Assembly (NCBI RefSeq): GCF_016808095.1
Contig: NC_068974.1
Location: 10,416,001-10,480,000, forward strand
Direction: 5' to 3'
DNA length: 64,000 bases
Origin: Vigna angularis
Lineage: Eukaryota; Streptophyta; Magnoliopsida; Fabales; Fabaceae
Shown here: positions 21,533-34,060 of the stretch, in pieces
How positions within the stretch are numbered: the stretch's first letter is position 1
Layout: every line of letters begins with the position of its first letter
Notes under the pieces: model-generated
Seen by the model: the letters and a program-made list of their open reading frames with translations, nothing else
Database searches by the model: none
What the model was told of the DNA's origin: nothing
Position numbers and translations under genes: made by a program

Positions 21533-23530
21533 GGTCAGCTGTTGGTTATTTCAAGGTGTTTGGCTCACTAGCTTATAGTCATATAGCAGACCAGAAGCGC
21601 ACAAAACTTCATGACAAGAGTGAAGCGTTGATATTTGTTGGATATCATGCTACTGGTGCCTACAAGTTGTATGATCTAATTAAGGAGAAAATGGTGTTGA
21701 GCAAGGATGTAATTGTGCTCGAGGATGAAAGCTGGAATTGGAATGAGATGCAATCCAGTTTGAAGAAGGCAAAGGTGAATGGTGTCACTGACTATCCTAC
21801 TTCTGCAGAGCAAATAGAAGAAGCTACAGATGTTAATGGCTCATCTCAACAAATTGTGATGCAAAGACAACAAAGACATAAAATGATTCCTCAGAGACTG
21901 TCCGATTTTGAAGTCTACTCAGATACGCAAATTGATGACGGAGGAAATCTGGTACATATAGCCTTAACGACTGGAGCAGAACCATTAAACGAGGTTGAAG
22001 CAATGAAGCAGCCGGTTTGGAGCAGGGCAATGAAGGAAGAAATCCAATCAATAGAGAGGAATGAAACCTAGAGGTTAGTAGACCTCCCAGCTGGAAAACA
22101 AAGCATAGGTGTGAAGTGGATTTTTAAGAAGAAATTGAACCCAAACGGAACAGTTTCGAAGCACAAAGCAAGGCTTGTGGCAAAAGGCTTTCTCCAAAAG
22201 CAAGGTCTAGACTACTCCGAGGTGTTTGCACCAGTGGCTCGTTTGGAAACTATCAGATTAGTAATTGCTATGGCTAGTGTAAAGGAATGGCCATTATACC
22301 ATTTGGATGTCAAATCAGCTTTTCTTCATGGGCCACTAGAGGAAGAAGTTTATGTGCAGCAACCTCTTGGCTTCATTAAGAAAGGGAAGGAGCATCAGGT
22401 GTATAGACCGCAGAAGTCCTTATATGGGCTGAAGCAAGCTCCAAGAGCTTGGAATAAAGTAGATTGACTCCTATTTGATAAATCAGAAGTTTAGTAGATG
22501 TGCAGTTGAGCATGGTGTATATGTGAAGGGAGATTCTGAGAAGGAGTTGATCATCATTTGCCTATATGTGGATGACTTACTTGTTACTGGATCAAGCACG
22601 AGATTCATAAATGAGTTCAAGAGGGCTATGAAAGATGAATTTGAAATGACAGACTTGGGAACTCTAAGCTATTTTCTGGGCATTGAGTTCACACGTACAA
22701 CAAATGGTTTGGTGCTGCATTAAAAGAAATATGCAGGTCAATTGCTGAAACGGTTCAATATGTTGAAATGCAATGCTACAAGAAGCCCTATGGAAGCAAA
22801 TTTGAAGCTAATGAAGGATGAGGTTGAAGAAGATGCAGATGAAACAGAGTTCAGACAGATCATTGGATCTCTACGTTTTTTTTGCAATAGTAGACCAGAT
22901 CTTGCCTTTAGTGTGGGGGTGATTAGCAAGTTTATGAGCAAACTGAAGAAAGCACATATGATGGCAGCGAAGAGGGTGCTACGGTATGTCAAAGGCACAC
23001 TGGACTGTGGTGTACTATTTCCTAGTGGAAGGAAGAAAACTGCAGAAGAAATAACAGGTTACTCGGATTCAGATTATGATGGTGATCCAATTGAGAGAAA
23101 GAGCACCTCAGGCTACATCTTTAAGTTGAATGGTGCTCCTATTTCTTGGTGCTCTAAAAAACAACCAGTGGTGGCACTCTCAAGTTGTGAAGCTGAGTAT
23201 ATTGCAGGAAGCTTTGCTGCTTGCCAAGCCGTATGGATCAAAGAACTGATGGAAGAGTTGAAGTTGCCTTCGGTGAAGCCAATATAATTGAAGATTGATA
23301 ATGTTTCAGCAATCAACTTGGCTAAAAATCCCATTAGCCATGGGAGGAGCAAACATATAGAAGTTAAATTTCATTTCCTAAGGGACATGGTGGAGAAGAA
23401 TAGAGTTGCTTTGGCCTACTGCAAAATTGAGATGCAGTTGGCTGATTTGTTTACCAAGCCGTTGAAGGTTGAAAGGTTTGAGATGTTGAAAGAAAGCATA
23501 GGGGTTGTGTCTTTAAAAAATCTGACTTAA
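21533..23530 (+). pseudogene. Ty1-copia pol fragment (integrase C-terminus, reverse transcriptase, RNase H), broken
   Basis: Similarity begins at the post-integrase motif FGSLAYSHI and runs through the reverse transcriptase (WIFKKKLNPNG, LDVKSAFLHG, YVDD at about 22565) and RNase H (SSCEAEYIA, DLFTKPLK). Everything upstream (gag, protease, integrase core, 5' LTR) is missing. Lesions include a TAG in place of a tryptophan codon (22069), a frameshift near 22460, a TAA at 22721 and another TAA at 23285. The YVDD box itself is intact. The element cannot encode a working polyprotein. It lies directly beside the inverted Ty3 LTR. Confidence 0.88.
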
Positions 23531-23535
23531 GGTGG

Positions 23536-23755
23536 TGTATTAGTGTGTATAAGTCCGAGTTTTTTTGGTTGTACAACTGTCTGCGTTACAGCATAACAGA
23601 TGTCTATTGCATTGTATATAATAGACATGCTACCTTCATTCTTTAATAATATACTGTATCCTTCAGACAAGGTGTGTTCTTTTCTCTGTTCTCTGTTCAC
23701 GTGCTCTATTTCCTTTTCTCTCCCACTCGGTACATCTCGTGTTGTTGGTCCAACA
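23536..23755 (+). mobile_element. 3' LTR of the copia fragment
   Basis: A short purine run (GGTGG) after the pol stop is followed by TGTATTAGTGTGTATAAGTC, and the sequence ends in GTTGGTCCAACA, giving a TG..CA block of about 220 bases that is typical in size for small copia LTRs. No second copy exists in the window, so the ends are inferred from position and the TG/CA rule. Confidence 0.55.
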
Positions 23756-24897
23756 ACTCTTACCTCAAGAGGAATAAATCTTTTCAGTATATCTTCTTGA
23801 AATTTTCTATCAATCTTATATTGTATTTTTTCGGTTTATTTTTAAAAATTACATTAATCTATACATGCGCTAATATAAGACAAGCATAAGGGTTTCCAAT
23901 TGGTGATCCACTCCTTTCCTTTGATAACTTCATTTTTCTAATTAATTCTAATTATAATTAAATTAAAAAACTAGGCTGAGAGTGGTTAAGAAAATTAGGT
24001 AAAGAAGTAAGAGGTTAATTTAAGAGGTTGGAACGAAAATGCACGCTATCAAGAGAATAAAAGAGATGAAAATTTTACTATTTCAATGGGGTAACGCAAT
24101 TTATAATATGATCTGTTAGTATTTTAGCATTAAGACAATTAAAGATGTTATTATTTTAGGAATATCTTTTTAATAAGTTCAATGACTCCATCAAATTTAG
24201 TTTAAATGTTATTTGTTTTCAATTAAATAACTCTAAATTAACTTGTGACTAAATTTAAAATTTTGATACTTATGAAAAACATTCCATAGTTGCTTTTAAT
24301 AATATTTGATTGATATTTGTCTGTGGTGATTTTAATAGTCCTTTGCTTCTTTTTATTTGATGTATGTTACATATGTAATTATTTGTTTGTTTGAATATAT
24401 TCTTGTTTTGAATTAGTCTTAGATTCTGTTTGAGATTCAATACAAAAATTATTTAGTATCTCCAAATTTTTCTGAACAAATGTACTTTTTAAAAATGAAT
24501 AGAAAGGAGATTGTAATAATAATTTATAAGTATTGAATCTTGAATTGTCCGGTTGGTCAGTTTAAGAAGAGTAATAACTTTTTCATAGTTTATTATGACA
24601 CATCAATTTTGTTAAATATACATGTCGTAAATTTCATGAAATTTTGCAATTTTGTATTGGTCTTCGAGTGCATATTTGATTATGATTTATAATCACTTTC
24701 ATTTCATGTAACCTGAAGACCAATGCGAAATGCTGGCAAAATTTAGTGAAATTTTAGATATGTTGTTTAAAATTGATATGTTTAATAAACTAAAAAAAGT
24801 GAATCTTCTTGAGTGGGATAGGGTCACACCTAGAATATGAAAATGATCATAGTGATCATTCAAAATTATTGAAATTGTGTAAACAATTTCAGTAAAC
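23756..24897. other. AT-rich sequence; expected CACTA 5' end not found
   Basis: No gene was seen. This is where the 5' terminus and CCTCGG subterminal repeats of the CACTA element at 24898-52703 would be expected, but neither CACTAGT nor the repeats are present. The 5' end has therefore been lost or displaced. Confidence 0.5.
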
Positions 24898-27712
24898 ATG
24901 CGTACGGATCGAGGGTGGATTAATTTACCACGCATTAGCAATGAGTACGAGAGAGGGGTAGAAAAATTTATAGAGTTTGCGCAACATAATGTGAGTACAA
25001 GTGGTGATGATGAAGTTAAGTTCAGATGTCCCTGTGTGAACTGTTTGAATGGGAGGAAGTTGAGCACAACTGATATTAGGGAACATCTTATCAGTGATGG
25101 TTTCATACGAAGTTATACAACATGGATATGGCACGATGAATTAATAAATTTTCCAACTGAAAATGTATATGATTCCTCCATCGATATGGAAGATCGACCA
25201 GAAGAAGACAACTTAGAGGACATGACCCGCGATGTTGGTGCAGAAGCTTTTGCCCAAGCGCATGTGTATGAAACGATGTCCACTGATGCGGAGACTCCTT
25301 TGTATGCCGGTTCAACTAAGTTCACACGGTTGTCAGCGGTGATAAGGCTCATGAATTTAAAGGCAACCAATGGATGGACTGATAAGAGTTTTACAAATTT
25401 GTTGTTGTTGTTGAATGAAATGCTGCCAGATGGAAATTTGGTATTGAATGTAGAAATCTTAGGTTTGGCTTAATTACTAATGGAATGAACGCATTTGGTA
25501 ATTTAAGTACCAATCACAGTTGTTGGCCCGTTATACTGATAATTTACAATTTATCTCCTGGATTATGCATGAAAAGAAAGTACATGATGTTGTCAATGTT
25601 GAAATCTGGTCCAAAGCAGCCTGGAAATGACATAGATGTTTATCTTAGGCCACTAGTTTAAGACTTGAAGTTGTTGTGGGTTGATGGGGTTGAAATATTT
25701 GATGCCTTTGCTTTAGAAACTTTCATGATGCATGCCATGTTATTTTGCACCATTAATGACTTCCCAGCTTACTGTAATTTATCAGGGTACAGTGTGAAGG
25801 GTCATAAAGCATGTCCTATATGTGAAGAAAACACTGCAGCTCATCAATTAAAACACGGAAGGAAGACAATGTATATGCATCATTGATGATTTTTACAATC
25901 TAATAATCCATATCGAAGGTTAAAGAAAGCATTCAATGGAGAACAAGAGAAAGACAATGCACCCATTCCACTAACTAGACTTGAAGTTCTTGAAAAAGTT
26001 AATAGAGTACATCATGTATTTGGGAAAACGTCTAAGAAGTCTTCTATAACGACCCCTTGGAAAAAGAAATCCATATTCTTTGATCTTCCATATTGGTCAA
26101 AGTTAGATGTCAGACATTGCATAGATGTCATGCATGTAGAGAATAATGTTTGTGATAGCTTGATTGGTACACTACTAAACATCCAAGAAAAAACAAAAGG
26201 TGGAGTGAATGCGCGTTTGGATTTGTTTGACATAAAGATCCGAGAAGAGTTGGCACCAAGAGAGATTGATAAATGTACTTATTTGCCCCCTGCATGTTAC
26301 ACAATGTCCAGACAAGAGAAGATAAGTTTTTGTCTTTGTTTAAAGAGTATCAAGGTACCACAAGGATACTCTTCAAATATCAAGAGCTTAGTGTCAATGC
26401 AGGACTTAAAGCTTGTTGGACTCAAGTCTCATGATTGTCACGTCTTAATGCAACAATTGTTACCGGTGGCAATTTGTGGAATTTTGCCCAAAAAAGTTGG
26501 GCAGACCATAACTCGATTCGTGGCAATTCGTTGAATTTTGCCCAAAAAAGTCATCGATCCTACAAAGTAAGATGAACTTCAAAGTCAAATTATCATCATC
26601 TTGTGTCAACTAGAAATGTTTTTCCCTCCATCCTTTTTTGACATCATGGTGCATTTCCTTGTTCATTTGGTCAGAGAAATAAAGTTGTGTGGACCAGTAT
26701 ACTTAAGATGAATGTACCCTATTGAGTGTTATATGAAGATTTTGAAAGGGTACATGAAAAATCAATATCGTCCAGAAGGTTCAATGATTGAAAGATATAT
26801 TGCTGAAGAAAGTATCGAGTTTTGCTCTGATTATATGACTAAAGCAAATTCGATAGGAGTCCCTCGGACATCATGGTTGAATAGATATTCTACAAGTAAA
26901 AGCATTCAAGGTGTGAATGTGGTGATGAAAAGTCGTGAAGAATTGATGCAAGCACATCTGTACATATTAAACAACACAGATGAAGTGATCCTATTTTTGG
27001 AAGCACACAAAGTCGTTGTAAAGGAGTATCCAAGACAATCAGAGAAATGGAAGTTGATGGAGCATAACAGAACATTCTTGTACTGGTTCAAATATGAAGT
27101 TTTGAAAGAGTCACGGTCTTCTAAGACTTTGTTGTTGCTAGCAAATGGTTTAAAGTTTGATGTTGTATGTTGTACAGGCTATGAAATTAATAATTGCACA
27201 TTCTATACAAAGACTTTGGATGATAAAAGCACAGTACAAAATAGTGTCGTCAATCTAGAAGCTGAGTCGCTACAATTTTCCACATCCAAAGATCAAAATC
27301 CTGTAATTGGATCCATGAGATATTATGGTAGAATTGAAGAGATATGGGAGGTTGATTACACTAAGTTTTTCGTTGCACTCTTCAAATGTAAGTGAGTCGA
27401 CAATAAGAGTAGTGTCAAAATAAATGAATCTAGTATGACACTTGTTGATTTTCGAAAGGTTGGTTATGGAGACGAACCGTTTATCTGGCATATCAAGGAA
27501 GTCAGGTTTTTTATGTCAAAGATCCTGCGTCTGACCATTGGTATGTTGCTCTTCAAGGAAAAAGACAAATTGAAGATAAAGAAGAGAATATAAGTAATCT
27601 TCATATTGCTAACAACCATCTATTTAAAATGACAATAAATTTGGATGACGACCCTCTAATTGATGATATACAAGCAATTTGGGAAGATCACAATGAGGGA
27701 ATATACATATGA
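24898..27712 (+). pseudogene. TNP2-type CACTA transposase (Transpos_assoc, Transposase_21, DUF4218/DUF4216)
   Basis: The ATG at 24898 opens the N-terminal transposase-associated domain with its cysteine motif (RCPCVNCLN) and HLISDGF. At about 25455 the frame jumps to the middle of the TNP2 domain (GLITNGMNAFG, KHGRKT, YWSKLDVRHCIDVMHVENN, LPPACYTMS). Roughly the first third of TNP2 is missing, presumably by deletion. DUF4218-like (LHFLVHLVREI-type region at 26640-27110) and DUF4216-like sequence (YYGRIEEIWEVDY) follow, ending at a natural-looking stop at 27710. Stops at 25660 and 25886, a disturbed stretch at 26460-26580 and a TGA at 27394 break the frame. The native protein would cut and join CACTA ends. 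This copy is inactive. Confidence 0.85.
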
Positions 27713-27826
27713 CCAATCCATATGATTATGTATGAATTTTATGTTTGTGTAAATATTTATGGCTTTTGTTAAAGTTATTTTATAAGTGTTTTATTAATCT
27801 TTCATCTTATTTATTGTGACAGATAT

Positions 27827-29157
27827 ATGGTTGAGTCACCTCATTCGTTAGGGGATGAAGTCCCCACTACTTCTAGACGGACGAGAGGAGCGACGAGGTT
27901 ACGCAACTTATACTTAGAAGAAATGCAGGTGGGAGGGCACTTGTCATTATCGACGTGGTCATTGGAGTTGCATCTAGCCCAAATGCAGATGTATTTAGGT
28001 CTTACCTTGGAGTTCTAACACGTGATCGTATCTCTATACTTACTCCATCTTTTGACCATGTATTTGAGGCTGATCAGAATCTCATTTCGCAAGATCTATT
28101 GGTAAGTTAAACAAGTTTGCTCCAAATTCTAGATTCACTATCTTGATAAATTTGTATTGATATAAGGTTATTACTTTCTTTGTTGCAGATGACATTTGAT
28201 ATGCCAAATGTCTAGAGCTTAAGAAATAGGTGTTTATCAGCAATTGTAAAAAGATTTTGAGGGTTTAAGACAAAATTGACGTCGAGATATATATTTGGAC
28301 CAAAAAGTAATGAAACTCCATGTTCCAAATATTCAACAATTGACGAAGAAACATAACATCAGTTTGTAGAGCTTCGTTCGTCCGAGACGTGACAGGTAAG
28401 TGTAGGTAAAATCATTCAATTCATCATTCATAAATCTTTTTTATGACAATTATTTCATTGTCACAGGAAAAAAGGTCAAAAGCATAGGGAATAAGTGCTC
28501 AGAATAAAAATCCACACCTATTGTCTCGTGGTGGATATAGGAAGCTTGAGGAAAATATAGTGAAGTAGCAGTTAGATAGTAGACTTCCACTTTCTAAGGG
28601 TGGTGATCCTCCTCCTCTTCCTCCTCTTTCACCACCATCTCAGCACGAGAAGTGGAAGTTAGCCCGTATAAGACAATCGGGCTCCTACACTTCAGACTCT
28701 ACCAGAGCGATATCTGAAAGAATTGTAAGATGTCATTTCTCATAGTATTACAACATTTTTGTTATATATATATTACATAGATATTTCAAATGATTTTGAA
28801 GTTTTGTTATGTTACAAGACTCCTTGGTTGAGCAGAGTTCCCAAGGTCAATTCACACAAGAAGGTCCTTAGGATATTCTTGCCACAACTATTGGACGACC
28901 TGAGCACCCAGGACGGGTACGTGCTGCTGGGACTGGCATGGGCACATGACAGTTCTTTTGGGTCTTCCTTGCATCTATATTCATACGATAAGATGAAGGA
29001 GAAAATAAGAAAAGATATGACGCAGGAGATCACAAAGAAATTCGGGCAGAGTTGTATGCTGAAGTTGCTGAAATGGTTGCGCGCCAGTTCCAGCAACGTT
29101 ATGATGATTATGGCAATCATCCTCCAGCATCTACTGTAGTCGAACATGTTGTGCCCC
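27827..29157 (+). pseudogene. CACTA second gene: Transposase_24 (Ptta/En/Spm) part
   Basis: A new coding region begins near 27827 with RRTRGATRLRNL, the usual start of this plant transposase family. It continues in a shifted frame (SPNADVFRSYLGVL), then FKTKLTSRYIFGPKS, HLLSRGGYRKLEE and HEKWKLARIRQSGSYTS, separated by introns near 28109-28190, 28395-28470 and 28725-28815. Nonsense changes (for example TAA for tryptophan at 28353 and TAG at 28567) and frameshifts are spread through it. It breaks at 29157 where element D is inserted, and the gene resumes at 35153. In CACTA elements this protein is thought to bind the ends. Confidence 0.8.
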
Positions 29158-30280
29158 TGTTAACTCTTCGGAAAGTGTATCAAATCATATCAAGTATTAA
29201 TAAATTGTAAGACCAAGTATCGTTTTCCAAGAGACTCAAGGCCTAAACAGTTATGTGATTTCTTGATTAAATGAGACTTGTTAACGAAATTGTTGTGTTT
29301 ATATTACGGAAAAGTAAACATGAATGCAAGTTTTGATCAATTGGATTGAAAGATGAAAAAATGATTGATTTAAAATATGGAATGATTATGTTGTTAGGGT
29401 TTTCGATTTATCCTATCCGCTCTCATGTATTCATGAATTCAACTTTCTTCATTAATGTTAATGTCACTTTCTAATTTACCTTAAACCCGATGTCTCGGTG
29501 AAGAAAGCCTAATCCTAACTACTAGTTCACAATGTCTTGTCTCCCTATCAATTAATCATGCATAGAGTATAGAGGAAAAATCCTAACAATTAATGAAGTA
29601 AAGCATATATAATCAAGAATCAATTTAACACATTAGAGTTTCAAAGGATTACATTGTTTCTCCAACAACAATGAAGGTTTAGTTCACCATAGACATGGTG
29701 CAACTAGATGAAAATAATAAAAAAATGAAAGATAGAACCCTAAAAGTTGAAGATCGAAGCTTCCGCATCCAAAATTCGCCTCCAAGGGGTGAAAGGAGTG
29801 TAATTTCGCCTCTTTCTGTCAAAAGATACAAACCCTAGGTCGACTAAACCCTTATATAGTTCATTAAAAATACAGAAAATTGGCCCAAGCCCAAATTAAC
29901 ACCGCTCAGCGGTGAAATGGCTCTGAGCGGTGAGTGCGGCACTCAGAATCAGCCCTCAGTGATGACGCTTAAGCGCGAGATAGTGTACTCAACAATCAAG
30001 CTTGGCGCTCAGTGGTGAAATGGCGTAGAGCGGTGACAATGATACTTGAATTGTGCATTTTTCCTTCCTTTTCGTAGTCTAACTCCTTGCTACTTCAACT
30101 TCTTTCATCCAATTCTTCTAAACTCCTTCCAAAACAAGGAAAACCAAGCATAAAACCCATCCAACTCTCTTATTTTCACAACTTAAGCAAAAACATGATT
30201 TCAAGCTAGATTCTAAGTCATAAAGAGCGTTTTTGATGTCAAAATTAAGTATAAAAATAACAGTTTTTTAACTATTATCA
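29158..30280 (-). mobile_element. 3' LTR of Athila-like element D
   Basis: The block starts TGTTAACTCTTCGG and ends AACTATTATCA on the plus strand, with the target duplication GCCCC just outside (29153-29157). It matches the LTR at 34042-35147 over most of its length. On the minus strand the adjoining purine tract AAGTTCTAAGTTTGGGGTTG (30300-30281) is a polypurine tract, so this is the 3' LTR of a minus-strand element. A segment present in the partner LTR (about 34280-34440) is deleted here between AATCATGCAT repeats. Confidence 0.88.
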
Positions 30281-30731
30281 CAACCCCAAACTTAGAACTT
30301 TGGTTGTCCTCAAGCAAACAAGATGTAACTCAGTCTTCCACCAATCAATACAATGGTTCAACACATTCAAAAACTCTTCCTTTCAAGACAAGTAATTACT
30401 CAAATCAACTCATCAAATAGAATTCAGTCAAGATGCGCACATGTCTTGATTCACTCTTACTTATCATGGTATTCACATAATCACATACTCTCCAACAGAT
30501 GGTATTCTCATGAATGATCAATTAACGAAGCATATATGTGATCAAGTGCTCATGGAATCATTCATCACCAGTTAAAGTGTTTCACTCAATCACACAAGTG
30601 TATATAGAGGTCACTCATTCACTATACTATCACAATATCACATGAATCAACTTTGTCTTTCATTTAACCACAATCAAATATACTCACAAGCAAGCATCAT
30701 TGATAACTCTCTATATTTGCACATTTTTCTA

Positions 30732-32066
30732 TGATTAGGAGTCTTTCTTAGCTTCGTTTAGTCTTTAATGGTTTAGAATTAGGCTAGTTTTAAGTTTTTC
30801 TTTAAATCCTTTAGTTTTATAAAATTGTAGTTAAAATTAGGTTTTTAGGAGTATTTTTTTAGTGTTTGTTCATAAATAGGAAATTAGTTTTTTTCTTTTA
30901 GAATTCTTCTCTTTATTTTTGTTTAGATAGGCTTTTATTTTCTTTAATTTCTGAAATGTTCTTTTCTTTAATTGTTGATTGTTTTTTTTTTCTACAGATT
31001 GGGTTTTGGGCCTTAGTCAACTGGGTGATTTGGTCAACAAAAGTATATTGGGCCACTAATGCTGCCAATGATGTTGGGCTGCTACTAAATTGGGCTGACA
31101 GATTAGAATTGATGGTGCTGCCACAATAGAGCAGCTGAAAATGTGCTGGAATTGGGCCGCTTGGGGCGCTGCTGGTCTGAACTGCCACCATTGGAAGTAA
31201 TTGAAGAAATTGGGCCGTTGCATGTGCACATCTTGGGCTTAAGTGAAACGCGGCGTATTGGAGTCTTGGAAGCTACTGCCTTAGGAAGATTACTGATGTG
31301 TTGCTGATGATGGTTGATGAAGAATGGGCCGCTGCTGCCACATTTGGGGAAATTAGGCTTGCATTGTAAATGAAGCTATGCGTTTTGAGCTGGCACCCAC
31401 TTTAGTGGAACAATGCCATTTGAGGCTGGCAGCTGCAGTTCCCTCAGGGGTCCTGTTTGAGAGCAATTCACTTGAGTGGAAACAAACACCCAAAGCTAGG
31501 GCTCTTGTGCGAGACAAAGAGAAGAGGCGTCCTGACCAAAGATGACGACGCCAAGTTGGAGCGCATCAGTTGCCCGGAGAAGATGACCGGATCTGCCCGT
31601 TGGTGAGGATCAAACGGTCAGAGAAAAACCAAGGAAGCAAAGAAACGGTGACCGTCTGATTGGATGAAGTTCGAAGCGTCATAGAAAGGTTCCCCTCTCC
31701 CATTTTCTTTTCCCCATTCCTTTTCTATTTTTCTTTCTTCGACCCTATATAAAGGGCTTTCACCATGTAAATAGAACATATAGAGAATACACTATACACT
31801 TACAGACTTCTAGTTTACAGTTTTACGCTCTGTAGATTAGGGTTCTTTTCCGCTTCCATAGAAGTAGAGTTCTTGACTTTCGGATTTCGTTGAGACGATC
31901 GCGAGGGTGACAGGTCGCAAGAGTCTCAGTGATTTCCCGTAGTGTGTAATTCTCTTTTCATGTTAATAAATTCTTGTTCTATGTTCTTGTTTGTGTTGAA
32001 TGTGTTCTTTGTTTTTGATGTTTGTGTTGTTTTCGTTGAAAATGAATTGGGCTCTGTCACTCTGCA
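30732..32066 (+). mobile_element. Candidate solo LTR E inside element D
   Basis: The block begins TGATTAGGAGTC and ends CACTCTGCA, and is flanked by TTCTA on both sides (30727-30731, 32067-32071). It contains a strong TATA box (CTATATAAAG at 31745) followed about 150-200 bases later by an AATAAA-like signal, as in U3-R-U5. The 5-bp match was found by searching several possible ends, so it is suggestive only. Short open frames inside (30913-31191) show no domain. Confidence 0.4.
31745..31754 (+). promoter_or_regulatory. TATA box of candidate LTR E
   Basis: CTATATAAAG is followed by GGCTTTCACC and a leader-like stretch. It is the best TATA match in the surrounding 2 kb and fits an LTR promoter firing on the plus strand. 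Confidence 0.45.
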
Positions 32067-32558
32067 TTCTACAATTCCTTTTGGAATTGAATGACTCTGT
32101 AGTGAGCAATTTTTATTGAGATGTCTTCTCGAGTCAGAGTTGAGTCCAATGCATAAAGACCCATTCAGTTTTGTGTTTCTATTCTTTTTCTTTCTATTAA
32201 TTCTGGTATGTGTGATTGCAATTCTGTAATTGAACCGTGTTTGAGAATTGTGAAGGAAAACATCCACATTCCTACATCTATTCTGGATGTAATAGGACCC
32301 TGAGATGGGCCTAGTTTTTCAAGAGGTCTTCTTGAGTGATGTTAAGCTTCATAATTATCAAACTAAGTCCAATTTCAGTTTTGTATTTTTTGAAACTTGT
32401 GAAAATGTGCATTGGTTGGACAAATTAGTGGAAAGAGTCAAATTAGGTTCTGAAATATGAACCTGAATACCTTGGATTGGGATTCACTTAACATGATGTC
32501 TTCCTGAGAACTCTTCATCACACCAAATCATTAATTGCTTTCGGTCCACATTCTTGAC

Positions 32559-34060
32559 TCATCTAGAATATGGAGCTTCAATCTCTATTACTCTATTCTC
32601 TTTGAAGTCTTTCACAACCCACAACTTGTTCTTGAATCGTATCGGTGTGCCAAGTTTGAATTGTGCATCCATCAAGTCATCATGAACCATCCTTCCTTTG
32701 TCATCTTTTCCTTCTTCCCTAACCTGTGACAAGAAACAATTTTTACCTTTGATGACCGACTTTGAAGCTTTATGAGTAGTCTCCTTCTCTTGAATCCGCT
32801 GCTCAGCTTTGAAGAAATTAAAGATTACCTTTTCTTCTTGGTCTTGAAGCACTATCATCCCATCATCCACATTGATGATTACTTTTGCCCTTTTTATAAA
32901 CGGCCTTCGAAGAATAATTGGGATCTTCTCATCTTCCTCCATCTCCATCACCACAAAGACCACTAGGAATTTAAGTTTCTCTATATAAACCACAACAGCT
33001 TCCGCTACACCATAGGGTTTCTTTGAAGACCCATCTGCCATAAGCAAAGTCACCTTTGTTGGCTTGAGTTCAAGATCACCAATCCTTTCAAGCATAGATA
33101 AGGGCATAAAATTAATGCTTGACCCTAAATCAATTAAGGCATTCCTTATATTTTCCTTCCCAATGACGCAAGGAATAATAAAACTTCCTGGATCTTTCAC
33201 TTTTGGAGGAAGTGATTTCTCCAAAATAACTTTGCAATCTCCCTGTTCATCCATAGTTTCCTCCTCTAGATATCTCTTCTTTGCAAGTATTTGTTTCATT
33301 TGCTTTGCATAAGCAGGAATTTGTTGTAGTGCTTCAATCAAAGGTATTTTAATCTCTAATTGCTTGAAGATCTCTTTATAGCGCTCATATTGTCTCTCTT
33401 TATCAATTTTCTCACTCCCCTTAGGATAAGGAAGAACTTTTTCACTTTTCTCAAAATTTTTCTCTCCCCTCTTCTTTACTTTTTCTCTCGTCTGACCCTC
33501 ACCTTTTCTCTCTTCTTTTTCTTCTCTCTTATCTAACTCAACTCTCTCTCTTTTTTCGTCCACCCTCTCATCATGTATACTCACAATAGCTTTACACTCT
33601 TCCTTAGGGTTAACCTCAGTATTAGCCCTAAAACTTCTATCAGGCATATCCTCCAACTTCTTAGCCAATTGGCCAACCTGCATTTCTAAATTTCTAATTG
33701 CAGCTTCAGTGCTCTTGTGGTTGGAGATAGTCACTTGTATAAATTGTTGAAGAGTTTCTTCTAGCTTTGTTGATCTCTCATTTAGCGCAAATACTTGTTG
33801 CCATAGCGATGGTTGCTGTTGTGGTCTATTAACTTGTCCTGCTTGTCCAACTTGTCAATTTTGACCTTGACCCATGCTTGGGTGAGGTTACCAACCTTGG
33901 TTGAAGTTCCCTTGGCGGTATTAGAATTGATTTTGAAATTGATTGCCCATAAAATTGACATCTTCCAGGGCCTCCACTGGAAAAGCACATTGACCATTGA
34001 TATGGTCACCACCACAAAATTCATAGAGTTGTTGTTGAATGCAAGTAAACATGAATGCAA
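32559..34060 (-). pseudogene. gag C-terminus and aspartic protease of element D
   Basis: The longest open frame (33734-32559, 391 residues) begins in the gag coiled region (LEMQVGQLAKKLED), passes a charged low-complexity linker rich in E, K and R (residues about 65-105), and then reaches the retroviral-type protease with the active-site motif DLGSS followed by INFMPLSML. It ends in an unassigned domain (FKNKLWVVKDFKENRVIEIE). Upstream, a glutamine/asparagine-rich gag portion (34060-33740) is out of frame and has a stop. In Athila/Cyclops-type elements the canonical triplet is D-S/T-G, so the leucine in DLG may weaken catalysis; this is an inference. Reverse transcriptase would normally follow but is absent. 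Confidence 0.8.

Noticed and set aside
32535..33312. Plus-strand frames over element D
   Set aside because: Shadows of the minus-strand gag-protease frame.
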